Of a stretch of 64,000 bases of DNA, positions 8,635 through 16,548 are shown piece by piece (positions within the stretch are counted from its first letter, which is position 1; every line of letters starts with the position of its first letter). The stretch comes from Fimbriimonadales bacterium (GTDB taxonomy: Bacteria; Armatimonadota; Fimbriimonadia; Fimbriimonadales; ATM1): the NCBI GenBank assembly GCA_026129745.1, contig JAHCHL010000007.1:78759-142758 (forward strand), written 5' to 3'. The position numbers and the translations under genes are program-made. The notes under the pieces are model-generated. The model was not told the DNA's origin. It saw nothing but the letters and a program-made list of their open reading frames with translations, and made no database searches.

Positions 8635-9659
8635 GCGGATTCTAAGACCTCTTGCACAATCGATTCATCGATGTCTTTGACAAGGCGACACTCGCCGACT
8701 CGTTCGAGCAGCGACATGGCCAAGCGTCCGTTTGAAGCCTTTTTATCATTCTTCATCGCATCGACGAGGATCTTGGCAGATAGGATTTTCGGCAGCTCCA
8801 TTGGCAGCCGACACACCTCTGCCATTCGTTTCAGCGAGTCAGGCAGTTCGGGGTCCGAGATGCCAAGCCGCGTGCCGATCTTCGCTTCGACAATCATACC
8901 AATCATGACGGCCTCTCCGTGGAGGATGCCTTGATAGTGCATCGCGGACTCAATAGCGTGGGCTACTGTGTGCCCAAAATTAAGTACGGCTCTCTGGCCG
9001 GTTCGTTCTCGCGGGTCGGCCCGGACTACCTTCGCCTTGAGCTCGATGCAAGTTTTGACGATTGGCTCATAAGGAGGAGGGTTTGCTTTGAGCTGCTCGA
9101 GCAATTGTGGCTGGAAGATGTACCCGTACTTGATCGCCTCCGCGAGTCCGTTTCTCAGTTCACGGCCCGGAAGGGTTTCGAGGTGCTTTGGATTGCACCA
9201 GACTGCGCGCGGCATGTGAAAAGAGCCGACCAGGTTTTTTCCAGACGGCAAGTCGATCCCTGTCTTGCCTCCGTGCGCGGCGTCGAGTTGCGCCATAAGG
9301 GACGTTGCGATTGCAATCCATTCGATTCCGCGCATGTATGTCGCTGCTGCGAATCCTGCCAAGTCCGTAACGACTCCACCGCCGATTGCGAGGACGCACG
9401 AATCACGGTCGGCTCCGGATTCAGCAAGCCAGTTTTGAATGTTGGACCACTCTTCAATCGACTTCGAAGCTTCGCCCGGCTTAATGGTTCGCTTGGGTCC
9501 AAGCGAGAAACTCGAAGCAATGTGTTTGTCTACATTCTCATCAGTAATGACAAAGATCTTTCCAACGTCGATACTCCTGCAAAACCGCTCAACATCGCTT
9601 TCACTAAACTCACCAACGAAAGCCACGCTGCTGTCTGCAAACACAATCTCGTTTACCAA
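8631..9659 (-). CDS. aroB: 3-dehydroquinate synthase
   Basis: A 342-residue NAD-dependent enzyme that cyclises DAHP to 3-dehydroquinate, the second shikimate-pathway step. Motifs are AIGGGVVTDLAGF.A.TYMRG, PTSLMAQ-like IATSLMAQLDA, GGKTGIDLP.GKN.VG.F, P.ELR.G.AE..KYG, LNFGHT..HAIE and HGEAV..GM. It has a TTG start just inside the aroK stop (TTGGTAA). Length is normal for the family. Confidence 0.96.
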   Translation of the reverse strand: MVNEIVFADSSVAFVGEFSESDVERFCRSIDVGKIFVITDENVDKHIASSFSLGPKRTIKPGEASKSIEEWSNIQNWLAESGADRDSCVLAIGGGVVTDLAGFAAATYMRGIEWIAIATSLMAQLDAAHGGKTGIDLPSGKNLVGSFHMPRAVWCNPKHLETLPGRELRNGLAEAIKYGYIFQPQLLEQLKANPPPYEPIVKTCIELKAKVVRADPRERTGQRAVLNFGHTVAHAIESAMHYQGILHGEAVMIGMIVEAKIGTRLGISDPELPDSLKRMAEVCRLPMELPKILSAKILVDAMKNDKKASNGRLAMSLLERVGECRLVKDIDESIVQEVLESA

Positions 9660-10150
9660 CCGACCTTCCTCCGTATGTCAGCGACGATGTCTTCTACCGA
9701 GTGTTCGGCATCGACGGTAACGTCGGCTTGAAGGTAAATCGGCTCGCGCTTATCAAGTAGATTTAGCACGGTTTCTTCCAAGTCGTCGTCGAGGAGCGGT
9801 CTGTCTTGCCTGTCGTCTCGCAGCCTTTCGAATAGAGATTGGGGTGAAACTCTGAGGTACACAACTGTGCCAAGTGCCCTGAGTTTGGCTAAGTTGTCAT
9901 GGAATGCAGGTGTTCCGCCGCCTGCAGCGAGTACTAGCCGTTCATGCTGTTCTATCGAGCTTAGAACTCGCTTTTCGTGCTCACGAAAGCCCTTTTCTCC
10001 TCGTTCTTCGAAAATCTGCCGGTTCGTCATCCCGGCTACTTGTTCCATGAGGTCGTCAAGATCAATAAAGCGACCGCCACATTCTTCGGCGAGTCGCGCT
10101 CCGACGGTGGATTTGCCAGAGCCCATCATTCCTATCAATACGACGCCCAT
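9653..10150 (-). CDS. aroK: Shikimate kinase
   Basis: A 165-residue P-loop kinase that phosphorylates shikimate. Walker A is GMMGSGKST, followed by the shikimate-binding DLDD, E..GE.GFR..E, the AAGGGT loop and the lid RPLL. The ATG at 10150 lies only 12 bases below a hairpin (10163-10192) and has no obvious Shine-Dalgarno sequence. Its translation may therefore depend on that structure or on a near-leaderless transcript. It is the first gene of the aroK-to-ribE run. Confidence 0.95.
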   Translation of the reverse strand: MGVVLIGMMGSGKSTVGARLAEECGGRFIDLDDLMEQVAGMTNRQIFEERGEKGFREHEKRVLSSIEQHERLVLAAGGGTPAFHDNLAKLRALGTVVYLRVSPQSLFERLRDDRQDRPLLDDDLEETVLNLLDKREPIYLQADVTVDAEHSVEDIVADIRRKVGW

Positions 10151-10162
10151 GTCTAAATGAAC

Positions 10163-10192
10163 GGAGCGACCGGATTGCTTTCCGGCCGCTCC
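10163..10192 (-). terminator. Hairpin between the secretin gene and aroK, putative terminator
   Basis: Inverted arms GGAGCGACCGGA (10163-10174) and TCCGGCCGCTCC (10181-10192) pair with a single mismatch around a six-base loop. On the minus strand the following bases (GTTCATTTAG) are only moderately T-rich, so it may be a weak terminator or attenuator separating the pilus locus from the aro-rib run. Confidence 0.5.
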
Positions 10193-10224
10193 GAGTGTAA
10201 CCTTAGGACGGAGGTATTTTCAGC

Positions 10225-11904
10225 TTAGCCGCCGAGGCCTGTCTGGCCCTCTTTCACAATGGTTGGAGTGATGAGGATCAGGAGCTCTTGGTTGTCGACG
10301 CTTTTCGTTGTCGACTTGAAGAGCTGGCCGATGATCGGCAGGTCACTGAGGATTGGGTATCTCTGAGTACTGAACGTTTCTCGCTTTCGATTCAGGCCGC
10401 CGACGACGATCGTTTCACCGTTGGCGACGCGGGCTGTGACGAAGATTTGCTGAGAGATGATCTCAGGGAATTCCTCGCCCTGCGGTCCTCTTACCGTTCC
10501 AGCGATTTCCGAGATGATCGGGCTGATCGTCATCGTGATCGTGTTGTCTGCGTTGATACGCGGTTGGACGGTGAGTCCGGTTTGAATCGAAATCTGGTTG
10601 AGCTGCGGCGCGGTGATGACCTGGCCGTTTCCAACCGAAATGATTTGCGTTAGGACGATCCACGTGTCGAGCTGCTGCAGGACTTGTGCAGGCTGATTGT
10701 TGAGCGTTCTAACGATTGGCGCGTTCACGATGGTGCCGCCGCCTTCGAGGAGCGCTGCTCTCAGTCTACTTGAGAAGTTGCCCGTAGCCCAGTTGAAGAA
10801 GAACGGGTCGCCGGCTCTCGCCATCGTTCCAGGCGTGTTGCCAAGGAACACCTGTCCTCGCTGGAAGAGCCAGTCGATACCGAGGCTGCTTGCTTTATTC
10901 GCGGTCGTCGTTACGAATTCGACTTTGACAATGACCTGTTGGGGAACGTTGTCGAATTGTCGGATGATTCTTTCGAGTTGAGCGATTGCGCTGTCAGTCC
11001 CTCGCACGATGAACGAGTTGTCGGTCGGGTCGTAGACAATGTTTTCGATTCCGTCGGGAACGAAGCCTTGTCCGCCTTGGAGCTGGCCGCCTATTCCGCC
11101 CTGTCCGAAGCCGCCGCCCTGGCCACCGAAGCCACCACCACCGAAGCCGCCGCCGCCAAAGCCGCCGCCTTGGCCGCCTCCGCCGAAGCCGCCACCGCCG
11201 AAACCACCGCCACCCTGGCCGCCAGGATTGACTTGGTTCGAGCCGCCAGGAACGGAGATTCCGCTGTCGGAACCACCGAGACCTGTCGCAGGTGCTCCCG
11301 TGCCACTCGCTACGTTCATCGGTGTGAACGAAGCTGACTGGGACATGATGACCGGTTGGTCGGCACCACGGTTGATCCACGTCGCGATGTTCATCTGGCG
11401 GAACTTGAGAAGCGCCTTCATCTCGCCAAGCATGTCAACTTCGTTGGCAAACATCATTTCAAAGATGTGCCGTGGGTTGCCGTGCTTGATGGTGATTTTC
11501 TTGACGATCAGTTCTTCTCTCTGAACTGGTACGTCTTGGGTGGCTCCGCCTGTTGTTGCTGGTGGAGCTACTTCCGTGCCCTTTCGCCATATGACGTAGA
11601 TGCCGCCTGGATCCTTTCGGAATTCAGCGCCCGCAGCTTCGCAGATGTATTTGATCGCTTCGTCAACTGTGACGTTCGTGAGCTTGAGCGTGATCAAGTT
11701 GTATGGCTCGCTCGATGGCCTGAACACGAACTGCATGTTGAGCGAAGCTTCAGCAGAAAGCGCCTTAGTTGCCTCATGCAACTCTGCGCCTTCGAGTGTC
11801 AGATCGAATCGCCTGGTGTCCTGCCCGTTCTGAGCAAGCGCCGCCACGGCAGCGCCGATGAGCGCAACCGTGGCAAGCACAGCGATTAGGACTCGTCTAT
11901 GCAT
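10225..11904 (-). CDS. pilQ: Type IV pilus secretin (PilQ-like) with internal FGGGG-rich segment
   Basis: A 559-residue exported protein with a cleavable signal (positions 1-25, ending ALAQ). An STN/N0-type domain (about 30-110) is followed by a linker. A glycine-rich stretch (about 225-282) has repeated FGGGG and QGGG units. Then come an N-domain strand set (IVYDPTDNSFIVRG) and a canonical secretin domain: VIVKVEFV, LGIDWLF, NAPIVRTLNNQPA, GL.V.P.IN.D.TITM.I, GETIVVGGL and P.LSDLPIIGQLF. Secretins form the outer-membrane pore for the pilus. The compact size and the position of the Gly-rich insert inside the N-domain region are unusual. It is the last gene of the pil locus, preceded by the STN-only partner. 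Confidence 0.9.
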   Translation of the reverse strand: MHRRVLIAVLATVALIGAAVAALAQNGQDTRRFDLTLEGAELHEATKALSAEASLNMQFVFRPSSEPYNLITLKLTNVTVDEAIKYICEAAGAEFRKDPGGIYVIWRKGTEVAPPATTGGATQDVPVQREELIVKKITIKHGNPRHIFEMMFANEVDMLGEMKALLKFRQMNIATWINRGADQPVIMSQSASFTPMNVASGTGAPATGLGGSDSGISVPGGSNQVNPGGQGGGGFGGGGFGGGGQGGGFGGGGFGGGGFGGQGGGFGQGGIGGQLQGGQGFVPDGIENIVYDPTDNSFIVRGTDSAIAQLERIIRQFDNVPQQVIVKVEFVTTTANKASSLGIDWLFQRGQVFLGNTPGTMARAGDPFFFNWATGNFSSRLRAALLEGGGTIVNAPIVRTLNNQPAQVLQQLDTWIVLTQIISVGNGQVITAPQLNQISIQTGLTVQPRINADNTITMTISPIISEIAGTVRGPQGEEFPEIISQQIFVTARVANGETIVVGGLNRKRETFSTQRYPILSDLPIIGQLFKSTTKSVDNQELLILITPTIVKEGQTGLGG

Positions 11905-11963
11905 GTCCTCCGTCCTCCTTGGTCTTTCCTTTGGAACTCATTGAATAGATAGTTGCTGTGGAT

Positions 11964-12656
11964 TTAGCGGATTCCACCGCCGCCGCCACCGCCGCCGCCA
12001 CCTCGACCGAGGTTGCCGCCGCCGCCGCCGCCGAAGTTGCCGCCGCCACCGCCGCCGAAGCGATTGCCGCCGCCGCCACCAAAGCCGCCGCCGCCGAATT
12101 GGTTGCCACCGCCGAACTGGTTGCCGCCGCCACCGAAGCCGCCCTGGCCACCGCCAAAGCCGCCAAAGCCGCCAGAGAGCGTGCTCAGCTCCGGAGGAAG
12201 CGTGAAGTTCTGGGTGGTTCCACCCAGAAGCACGGCAATGAGCATCGGGTCAGCGTGCATGACCTGGATTTTCTTCGTTACCGACCCAGACTGTGTCGTC
12301 GGAGCGGTCGGTTGGGCCGGACCCTCGGTGATGACTTCGCGTCGGAAGATCTTGATGACGCCCGCTTCGATGCTGTAGGTCGCATCGACCTGCTCAAGGA
12401 TGTTTCTGAGCGCGGTTTCCAGGGGAACGTCCTTGATCCTGACGGTGATGTTGCCCTGGACATCTTGGTTAATCGAGTAGTTCGACACTTCGACTGCGTC
12501 GAACAGAAGTCTAAGGGCTTCACGGACCGGTGCGTCTTGCAGTTCCAAGGAAGGAACTATCTTTCTTCGGATGTCTTCTTGCGCATTACCGGTCGCTGGT
12601 CCGAGCACCAAAGCTCCGACCAGTGTTGCGGTCAATACTGCAAATAGCTTTTTCAT
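11964..12656 (-). CDS. Exported STN (secretin N0)-domain protein with FGGGG-repeat tail, no pore domain
   Basis: A 230-residue protein with a signal peptide (1-25, ending GNAQ) and a strong GGAGG ribosome-binding site. Residues 30-110 form a secretin/TonB short N-terminal (STN)-like domain with L.DAPVREALRLLF..V..NYSI and G.ITVRIKDVPLETALRNIL. After a short domain (KKIQVMHADPMLIAVLLG) the last ~65 residues are almost pure Gly with Phe, Asn and Gln, in units such as FGGGG and NQFGGG. The beta-barrel secretin domain is absent. It resembles a detached N-terminal part of PilQ and probably assembles with the secretin encoded just downstream. Confidence 0.8.
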   Translation of the reverse strand: MKKLFAVLTATLVGALVLGPATGNAQEDIRRKIVPSLELQDAPVREALRLLFDAVEVSNYSINQDVQGNITVRIKDVPLETALRNILEQVDATYSIEAGVIKIFRREVITEGPAQPTAPTTQSGSVTKKIQVMHADPMLIAVLLGGTTQNFTLPPELSTLSGGFGGFGGGQGGFGGGGNQFGGGNQFGGGGFGGGGGNRFGGGGGGNFGGGGGGNLGRGGGGGGGGGGIR

Positions 12657-12710
12657 TTTCGATACCTCCGTTAGGTCAAACGTTCAGAAAAGCATGTTGT
12701 TACAACGATA

Positions 12711-13430
12711 TTAGTCGATACCTGGAGTTCCGGCTCTTCCCCCGCCTCCGCCAGATCCAGGTTGCGTGGTGCCACCACCACCGCCTCCGCCGCCTGGCGC
12801 GCCACCTCCACCCCCTGAACCGGGCATTCCCGGAGGAGCAGCTTCAAGCCTGATGCGGACTTCGCTCGGCAGCCGATTCTGTCTAGTCAGCACGATTTCT
12901 TCAGGGCCGATTGACTTGACGGTCCATTCTCCGATTCGGTCGCCCGGGACGACGTGCACGGCACGACCATCCTCCATGATGACGATAGCCCGGACAGACT
13001 CTCCGAAGTAGACGCCGGCGACACGTCGGTAGGGTTGCGGCTCGATCGGAATCGCTTCAGGTGGGGTTATGGCAGTCGGTGCCGGAAATCCCACCGTATA
13101 GGTCGGGACCATTTTCGATTCGATGATGCCCCATCTGATTTGGTTCTCAAAAGCGTACTCGGCTCCGTGCAGGGCGAACGGGTTTCTGCGGTTGAGGAAG
13201 GTCAGGTCAGCCGATGCGACAATTTCCTCGTTGGTGTGAGGAATGGCTTCTCTCTTGGTGCCCGCGAGAGGTGGGGGCTGCTTTCTTTCCTCGAACTCAC
13301 GCTTTATTCTGTCCGTGAGATTTCCAAAGTGGTTGTAGCCCTCGGGTTGACGCGAAGTGCAACCAGCGGCAATCACGATTGCCACCGCGCTTACAGTTAC
13401 TGGCCAAATGGTTTTCATTGTTCTTCTCAT
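12711..13430 (-). CDS. pilP: PilP-like pilus assembly lipoprotein with Gly-rich tail
   Basis: A 239-residue protein with a lipoprotein signal (VIAAGC, lipid Cys near residue 24). Its C-terminal part resembles the PilP/GspC homology region: VAGVYFGESVRAIVIMEDGRAVHVVPGDRIGEWTVKSIGPEEIVL, split here by function as a small beta-barrel that docks the inner-membrane PilN-PilO pair onto the secretin. The last ~40 residues are Gly/Pro-rich. The ATG at 13430 overlaps the pilO stop (TAATG). A second ATG at 13418 has a GAGAAGA site and is an alternative start. Order pilM-N-O-P-Q supports the call. Confidence 0.8.
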   Translation of the reverse strand: MRRTMKTIWPVTVSAVAIVIAAGCTSRQPEGYNHFGNLTDRIKREFEERKQPPPLAGTKREAIPHTNEEIVASADLTFLNRRNPFALHGAEYAFENQIRWGIIESKMVPTYTVGFPAPTAITPPEAIPIEPQPYRRVAGVYFGESVRAIVIMEDGRAVHVVPGDRIGEWTVKSIGPEEIVLTRQNRLPSEVRIRLEAAPPGMPGSGGGGGAPGGGGGGGGTTQPGSGGGGGRAGTPGID

Positions 13431-14449
13431 TATCCGGCGCTCGAAGCCGCTGCAATAGTCGGGCCGCCTTGGCCGCCAGGTGCGCCGCCACCACCGCCGG
13501 GTGCTCCGACGAGGCCGCCTGATCCGCCCGCTGGCGCGCCTCTTTCGGGCCGATCCATCGTGCCGGACTGCTGCCCGCCCTGTTGCTGCGGAGCACTGAT
13601 GTCCGGGATCCTGTACGGCGACTCGGGTGCACCACCAAAGACGTTCTCTGTATTGATATACGCAACAACGAGCAGGTCGTAGCTCCCCCGGAGGTTGGTT
13701 CCGGTACCGGTTATCGCCAGCCCGCGAACGCTTGCTATATATCCTGGGATGTCATTCCATCTACGTACATGGTTGATGATCTGCTCATACGTGCCTTCGA
13801 CAGTAATTCGCCCGGCTGGCATAAAGACGACTGGGAATGGAAGAGCCGGGTAGTTGAAGTAGAACTGGATCAACTCGTTCGCAAGGTCGGTTGGGAACGG
13901 GACTCGAATCTCATCATGCGGGATGTTGTGTATTGCCCGGTAGCGATTCTCCCAGTACATTCGGTCGCGCATGTAGATCGCGTCCATGAGCACTTGGTTT
14001 CCGCCCGCATTTGCGTAGACCGTGTTGGCGAGCTGCCTGGCTCCGTCTACGACGTCCTGAGGGGCCGCAGCGACGATTCGCACGCCGGTTTGGAGAATCC
14101 ACTGCCTTAGGTCTCGTTCGACCTGTGCGTGCCACTGGCGAGTGTTCACGACGGTTTGCCATCGATGCGCGGTTAGGTCGATTCTGCCTGAAGGCGGAGT
14201 CTTGCGCTCAGCGACGGCTTTCCAAGTCTGCTCAGCCTCTTCGACCATCTCAAGCGCTTGCTTGACGCGGTCTTGCGCCTGCTTTCGGCTCGATTCCGAG
14301 GTGATGCCTTTGAGTTTTTCGAGGTAGGCCTCATAAGAAGTTATTTCAGCTTTCGTTTTCTGAATGGAAAGGAACCAGAAGCCCGCCCATGTTACGACGA
14401 TGAGCACGATGCCGCAGACGAGGAATGTGACTGGACTAAGTTTGAACAT
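13430..14449 (-). CDS. pilO: PilO-like inner-membrane pilus alignment protein
   Basis: A 339-residue protein with one N-terminal transmembrane helix (about 8-28), a coiled-coil segment (about 30-85, rich in K/E/A) and a periplasmic ferredoxin-like domain with FP.VFMPAGRITVEGTYEQIINHVRRW and LRGSYDLLVVAYI. The last ~65 residues are Gln/Gly/Pro/Ala-rich low complexity not seen in proteobacterial PilO. It is larger than usual (about 200 residues). It should pair with PilN and link the cytoplasmic PilM ring to PilP and the secretin. It is six bases downstream of pilN. Confidence 0.78.
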   Translation of the reverse strand: MFKLSPVTFLVCGIVLIVVTWAGFWFLSIQKTKAEITSYEAYLEKLKGITSESSRKQAQDRVKQALEMVEEAEQTWKAVAERKTPPSGRIDLTAHRWQTVVNTRQWHAQVERDLRQWILQTGVRIVAAAPQDVVDGARQLANTVYANAGGNQVLMDAIYMRDRMYWENRYRAIHNIPHDEIRVPFPTDLANELIQFYFNYPALPFPVVFMPAGRITVEGTYEQIINHVRRWNDIPGYIASVRGLAITGTGTNLRGSYDLLVVAYINTENVFGGAPESPYRIPDISAPQQQGGQQSGTMDRPERGAPAGGSGGLVGAPGGGGGAPGGQGGPTIAAASSAG

Positions 14450-14455
14450 GGTTGC

Positions 14456-15193
14456 TTACCTCGCACCTCCGGCAGGCCCTGGCCCTGCACTCGGCGGGCC
14501 AGTTCGTCCGCCTGGGCCGCCAGCTCCGGGCTGAGGCCCTCCAGCACCGCCTGCGCTCGCCGCGGCGAGCGTCGCTCTGGGGTCTGGCGCCCTTAGGTCG
14601 TGTGCCACGCGCAAAGTGATGACCACTTCGGACCAACCTGGGATTGCTCCGCGATCGGACACCTCTGGGTTATATCCGAATGAGCCCGTGTCGCCTTCGG
14701 GAACCGGGCCATAGCCTGCCCTTCCGATCTCAATGACGCTTGGGCAACGGAGCAATGCGATCATGACGTCGCTGTACTGCTGGAAAGTCTGGAGGTATCC
14801 GGTGATTCGCATGGTGCTCATCCGGTCGCCGGATGATTGCGCAGTGTACGTTCTCACCCTGAAGAAAGACGGTATGTACTGGTGAACCTCGTCATACAGA
14901 TCGGGATAGGCGTTGTTCGATCTCTCGATCTGGTCAAAGAGGGCCTTGTTTGTCAGTACGATTACCGAGTTGGCCAAGATGGTGTCTGCTTCTTGGGACG
15001 CTCGAACGACCTCATCAGCGCCTTGTTTCATGGCGGATGTGTCGTCCTTGAGTGATTGCAGCGTGCCTTGGAGGCTCCGGTTGTACATGAACGCGGCCAC
15101 GAGCGAAACGAGGACCGCAGCGAGCATGAAGACGAACATCGTCTTGCTCGCGGCCCCCTTCGCAGCGGTTTTCGGGATCAGGTTTAGCTTCAT
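14456..15193 (-). CDS. pilN: PilN-like inner-membrane pilus alignment protein
   Basis: A 245-residue protein beginning MKLNLIPK, matching the conserved INLLP-type cytoplasmic peptide that PilN inserts into PilM. A transmembrane helix (about 18-40), a coiled coil and a periplasmic domain follow. The C-terminal ~35 residues are Gly/Pro/Ala-rich. It lies between pilM and pilO with 15- and 6-base gaps. Confidence 0.82.
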   Translation of the reverse strand: MKLNLIPKTAAKGAASKTMFVFMLAAVLVSLVAAFMYNRSLQGTLQSLKDDTSAMKQGADEVVRASQEADTILANSVIVLTNKALFDQIERSNNAYPDLYDEVHQYIPSFFRVRTYTAQSSGDRMSTMRITGYLQTFQQYSDVMIALLRCPSVIEIGRAGYGPVPEGDTGSFGYNPEVSDRGAIPGWSEVVITLRVAHDLRAPDPRATLAAASAGGAGGPQPGAGGPGGRTGPPSAGPGPAGGAR

Positions 15194-15208
15194 CCGTGAT
15201 CTCTCTGC

Positions 15209-16387
15209 TTAGTCGTACGCGATATGCAACGCCATGCCTATGGCAGTTGCAAATTCTGATGCATTGTTCTGTCGCAAGGTTTCATGTTCGGCTGGAAGCA
15301 TGACCGCTATGTTCGCGAACGGGTCTACCTTCACCGTTGGAATACCAAGCGAACGGTTGACATAGTCCACCATACCCTTCAAGTTGGCTCCGCCGCCGCT
15401 CATGCCGATCATTTCGACGTCTCCGCCCCTGCTCTTGAAGTAGTCGATCGACCTTCGAATTTCGGCCGTGAACTCCTCGAGTGTGCCAGCCATCGCTTGA
15501 TAGACCGCATCACCTTCGCCGCCACCCATTCCTTGTCCTGCATCTTGGCCGGAGTCTTCGCCGGTGTCTTGCTGTTCGCTGAACGGATTGTAGGGGGTGA
15601 CCATCGTCGGTCCTGCTCCGAAGCCTCCGCCGGCGGCAGTCGCTGGAACGTAACCTTGAGTCACTTTTCGGCTCTCCGCTTCTGCCATCGTCAAGCCGAG
15701 GCCGTCGGAGATTGCCTTAGTAAGCATCGAGCCTCCGAGCGGAACCGTTCTTGGGAATGCGAGCACACCCGACCGATACATATTGATCGAGGTCGTAGAG
15801 TGGCCCATGTGAACAAAGCAGGCATTCTTTATGCCCAAATCGTTGTAATGGCAGGTCTTGATGACTCTTGCGAGGCCAAGCGCTTCGACGTCGATGGCCG
15901 CCGGCTTGCATCCAGCGCTCCTCACCAGCGTCATCACCGTTTCGATTGCGCTCCGAGGTGACACGGCCATGACGACTTCCATGTTTTGGGTATTGGCCAA
16001 CGCCGGGTTGTCGATCGGCCTGAAGTCGCTGACGACGTTCGTTTCAGCGAAAGGGATGTTTCGCTGGATTTCCCACTGCATGTGGTCCGCGAGTTCGGTG
16101 TCGCTCATGCGGGGCACTTCGAGAATCCTCACGACGACAGCTGCCTGGCCGTTGATGCAGAAGACCGCGTCCTTGACTCCGCCTGAGCTCATTGCGACGA
16201 GTCCTTTCAGCGTGGCTCCGAGGGTCTGGGCGTCAAAAATCCCGGTATGGTCAACCGTGCCTTCTGGAGTCGGGGCGATCCCAAGCCCTGTGATCGCGTA
16301 TCCGTCCTTAGTAGCCTTTATCGTCGCAGTTTTGATGGTTTGCGTGCCGATGTCGATTCCAACGGCCGCGGTTAGTCTTTTAGCCAT
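15209..16387 (-). CDS. pilM: Type IV pilus assembly ATPase-fold protein PilM
   Basis: A 392-residue actin-like (FtsA-fold) protein of the cytoplasmic alignment ring. Visible are the phosphate-1 motif VGIDIGTQTIK, the conserved QWEIQRNIPF, a DVEALGL block, HMGHSTTSI (phosphate 2) and MIGMSGGGANLKG (adenosine motif). An acidic/Gly-rich insert lies at about 255-290 (EDSGQDAGQG...). It has an excellent GGAGGACGG ribosome-binding site at the ATG 16387. It begins the M-N-O-P-STN-Q block, and a hairpin-containing 161-base gap separates it from the giant gene upstream. Confidence 0.92.
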   Translation of the reverse strand: MAKRLTAAVGIDIGTQTIKTATIKATKDGYAITGLGIAPTPEGTVDHTGIFDAQTLGATLKGLVAMSSGGVKDAVFCINGQAAVVVRILEVPRMSDTELADHMQWEIQRNIPFAETNVVSDFRPIDNPALANTQNMEVVMAVSPRSAIETVMTLVRSAGCKPAAIDVEALGLARVIKTCHYNDLGIKNACFVHMGHSTTSINMYRSGVLAFPRTVPLGGSMLTKAISDGLGLTMAEAESRKVTQGYVPATAAGGGFGAGPTMVTPYNPFSEQQDTGEDSGQDAGQGMGGGEGDAVYQAMAGTLEEFTAEIRRSIDYFKSRGGDVEMIGMSGGGANLKGMVDYVNRSLGIPTVKVDPFANIAVMLPAEHETLRQNNASEFATAIGMALHIAYD

Positions 16388-16548
16388 CCGTCCTCCGGTC
16401 CATGATGATGGAGTTTTCCATCATATCTGCAGGCCAGATTACCTGTCAACCCGGCCTGCATGCGCGTCGCGAATCTAAGGACGAAGGAGAAGACCGGGTT
16501 GGTTCTTCTCCTTCTCGCAATTTTCGACCGAAATTCGGCCGTTTTGGA
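16388..16548 (-). promoter_or_regulatory. Intergenic region with two hairpins upstream of pilM
   Basis: GAAGGAGAAGA (16483-16493) and TCTTCTCCTTC (16504-16514) are perfect inverted arms around a ten-base loop, and ATGATGGA/TCCATCAT arms lie at 16405-16424 in the pilM leader. The first may be a terminator or processing site after the 2114-aa gene. The T tract is weak on the minus strand. I could not identify a confident promoter for pilM. Confidence 0.45.

Noticed and set aside
8919..9731. A 270-aa plus-strand frame
   Set aside because: It is antisense to aroB/aroK and without motifs or a ribosome-binding site.
12000..12170. Short direct repeats that look array-like
   Set aside because: They are in-frame FGGGG codon repeats of the STN protein, with no spacers of even length, so not a CRISPR array.
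11958..12647. An Ala-rich plus-strand frame of 229 aa and Pro-rich frames nearby
   Set aside because: They are antisense translations of the glycine codon repeats (GGC/GCC) in the STN and secretin genes.
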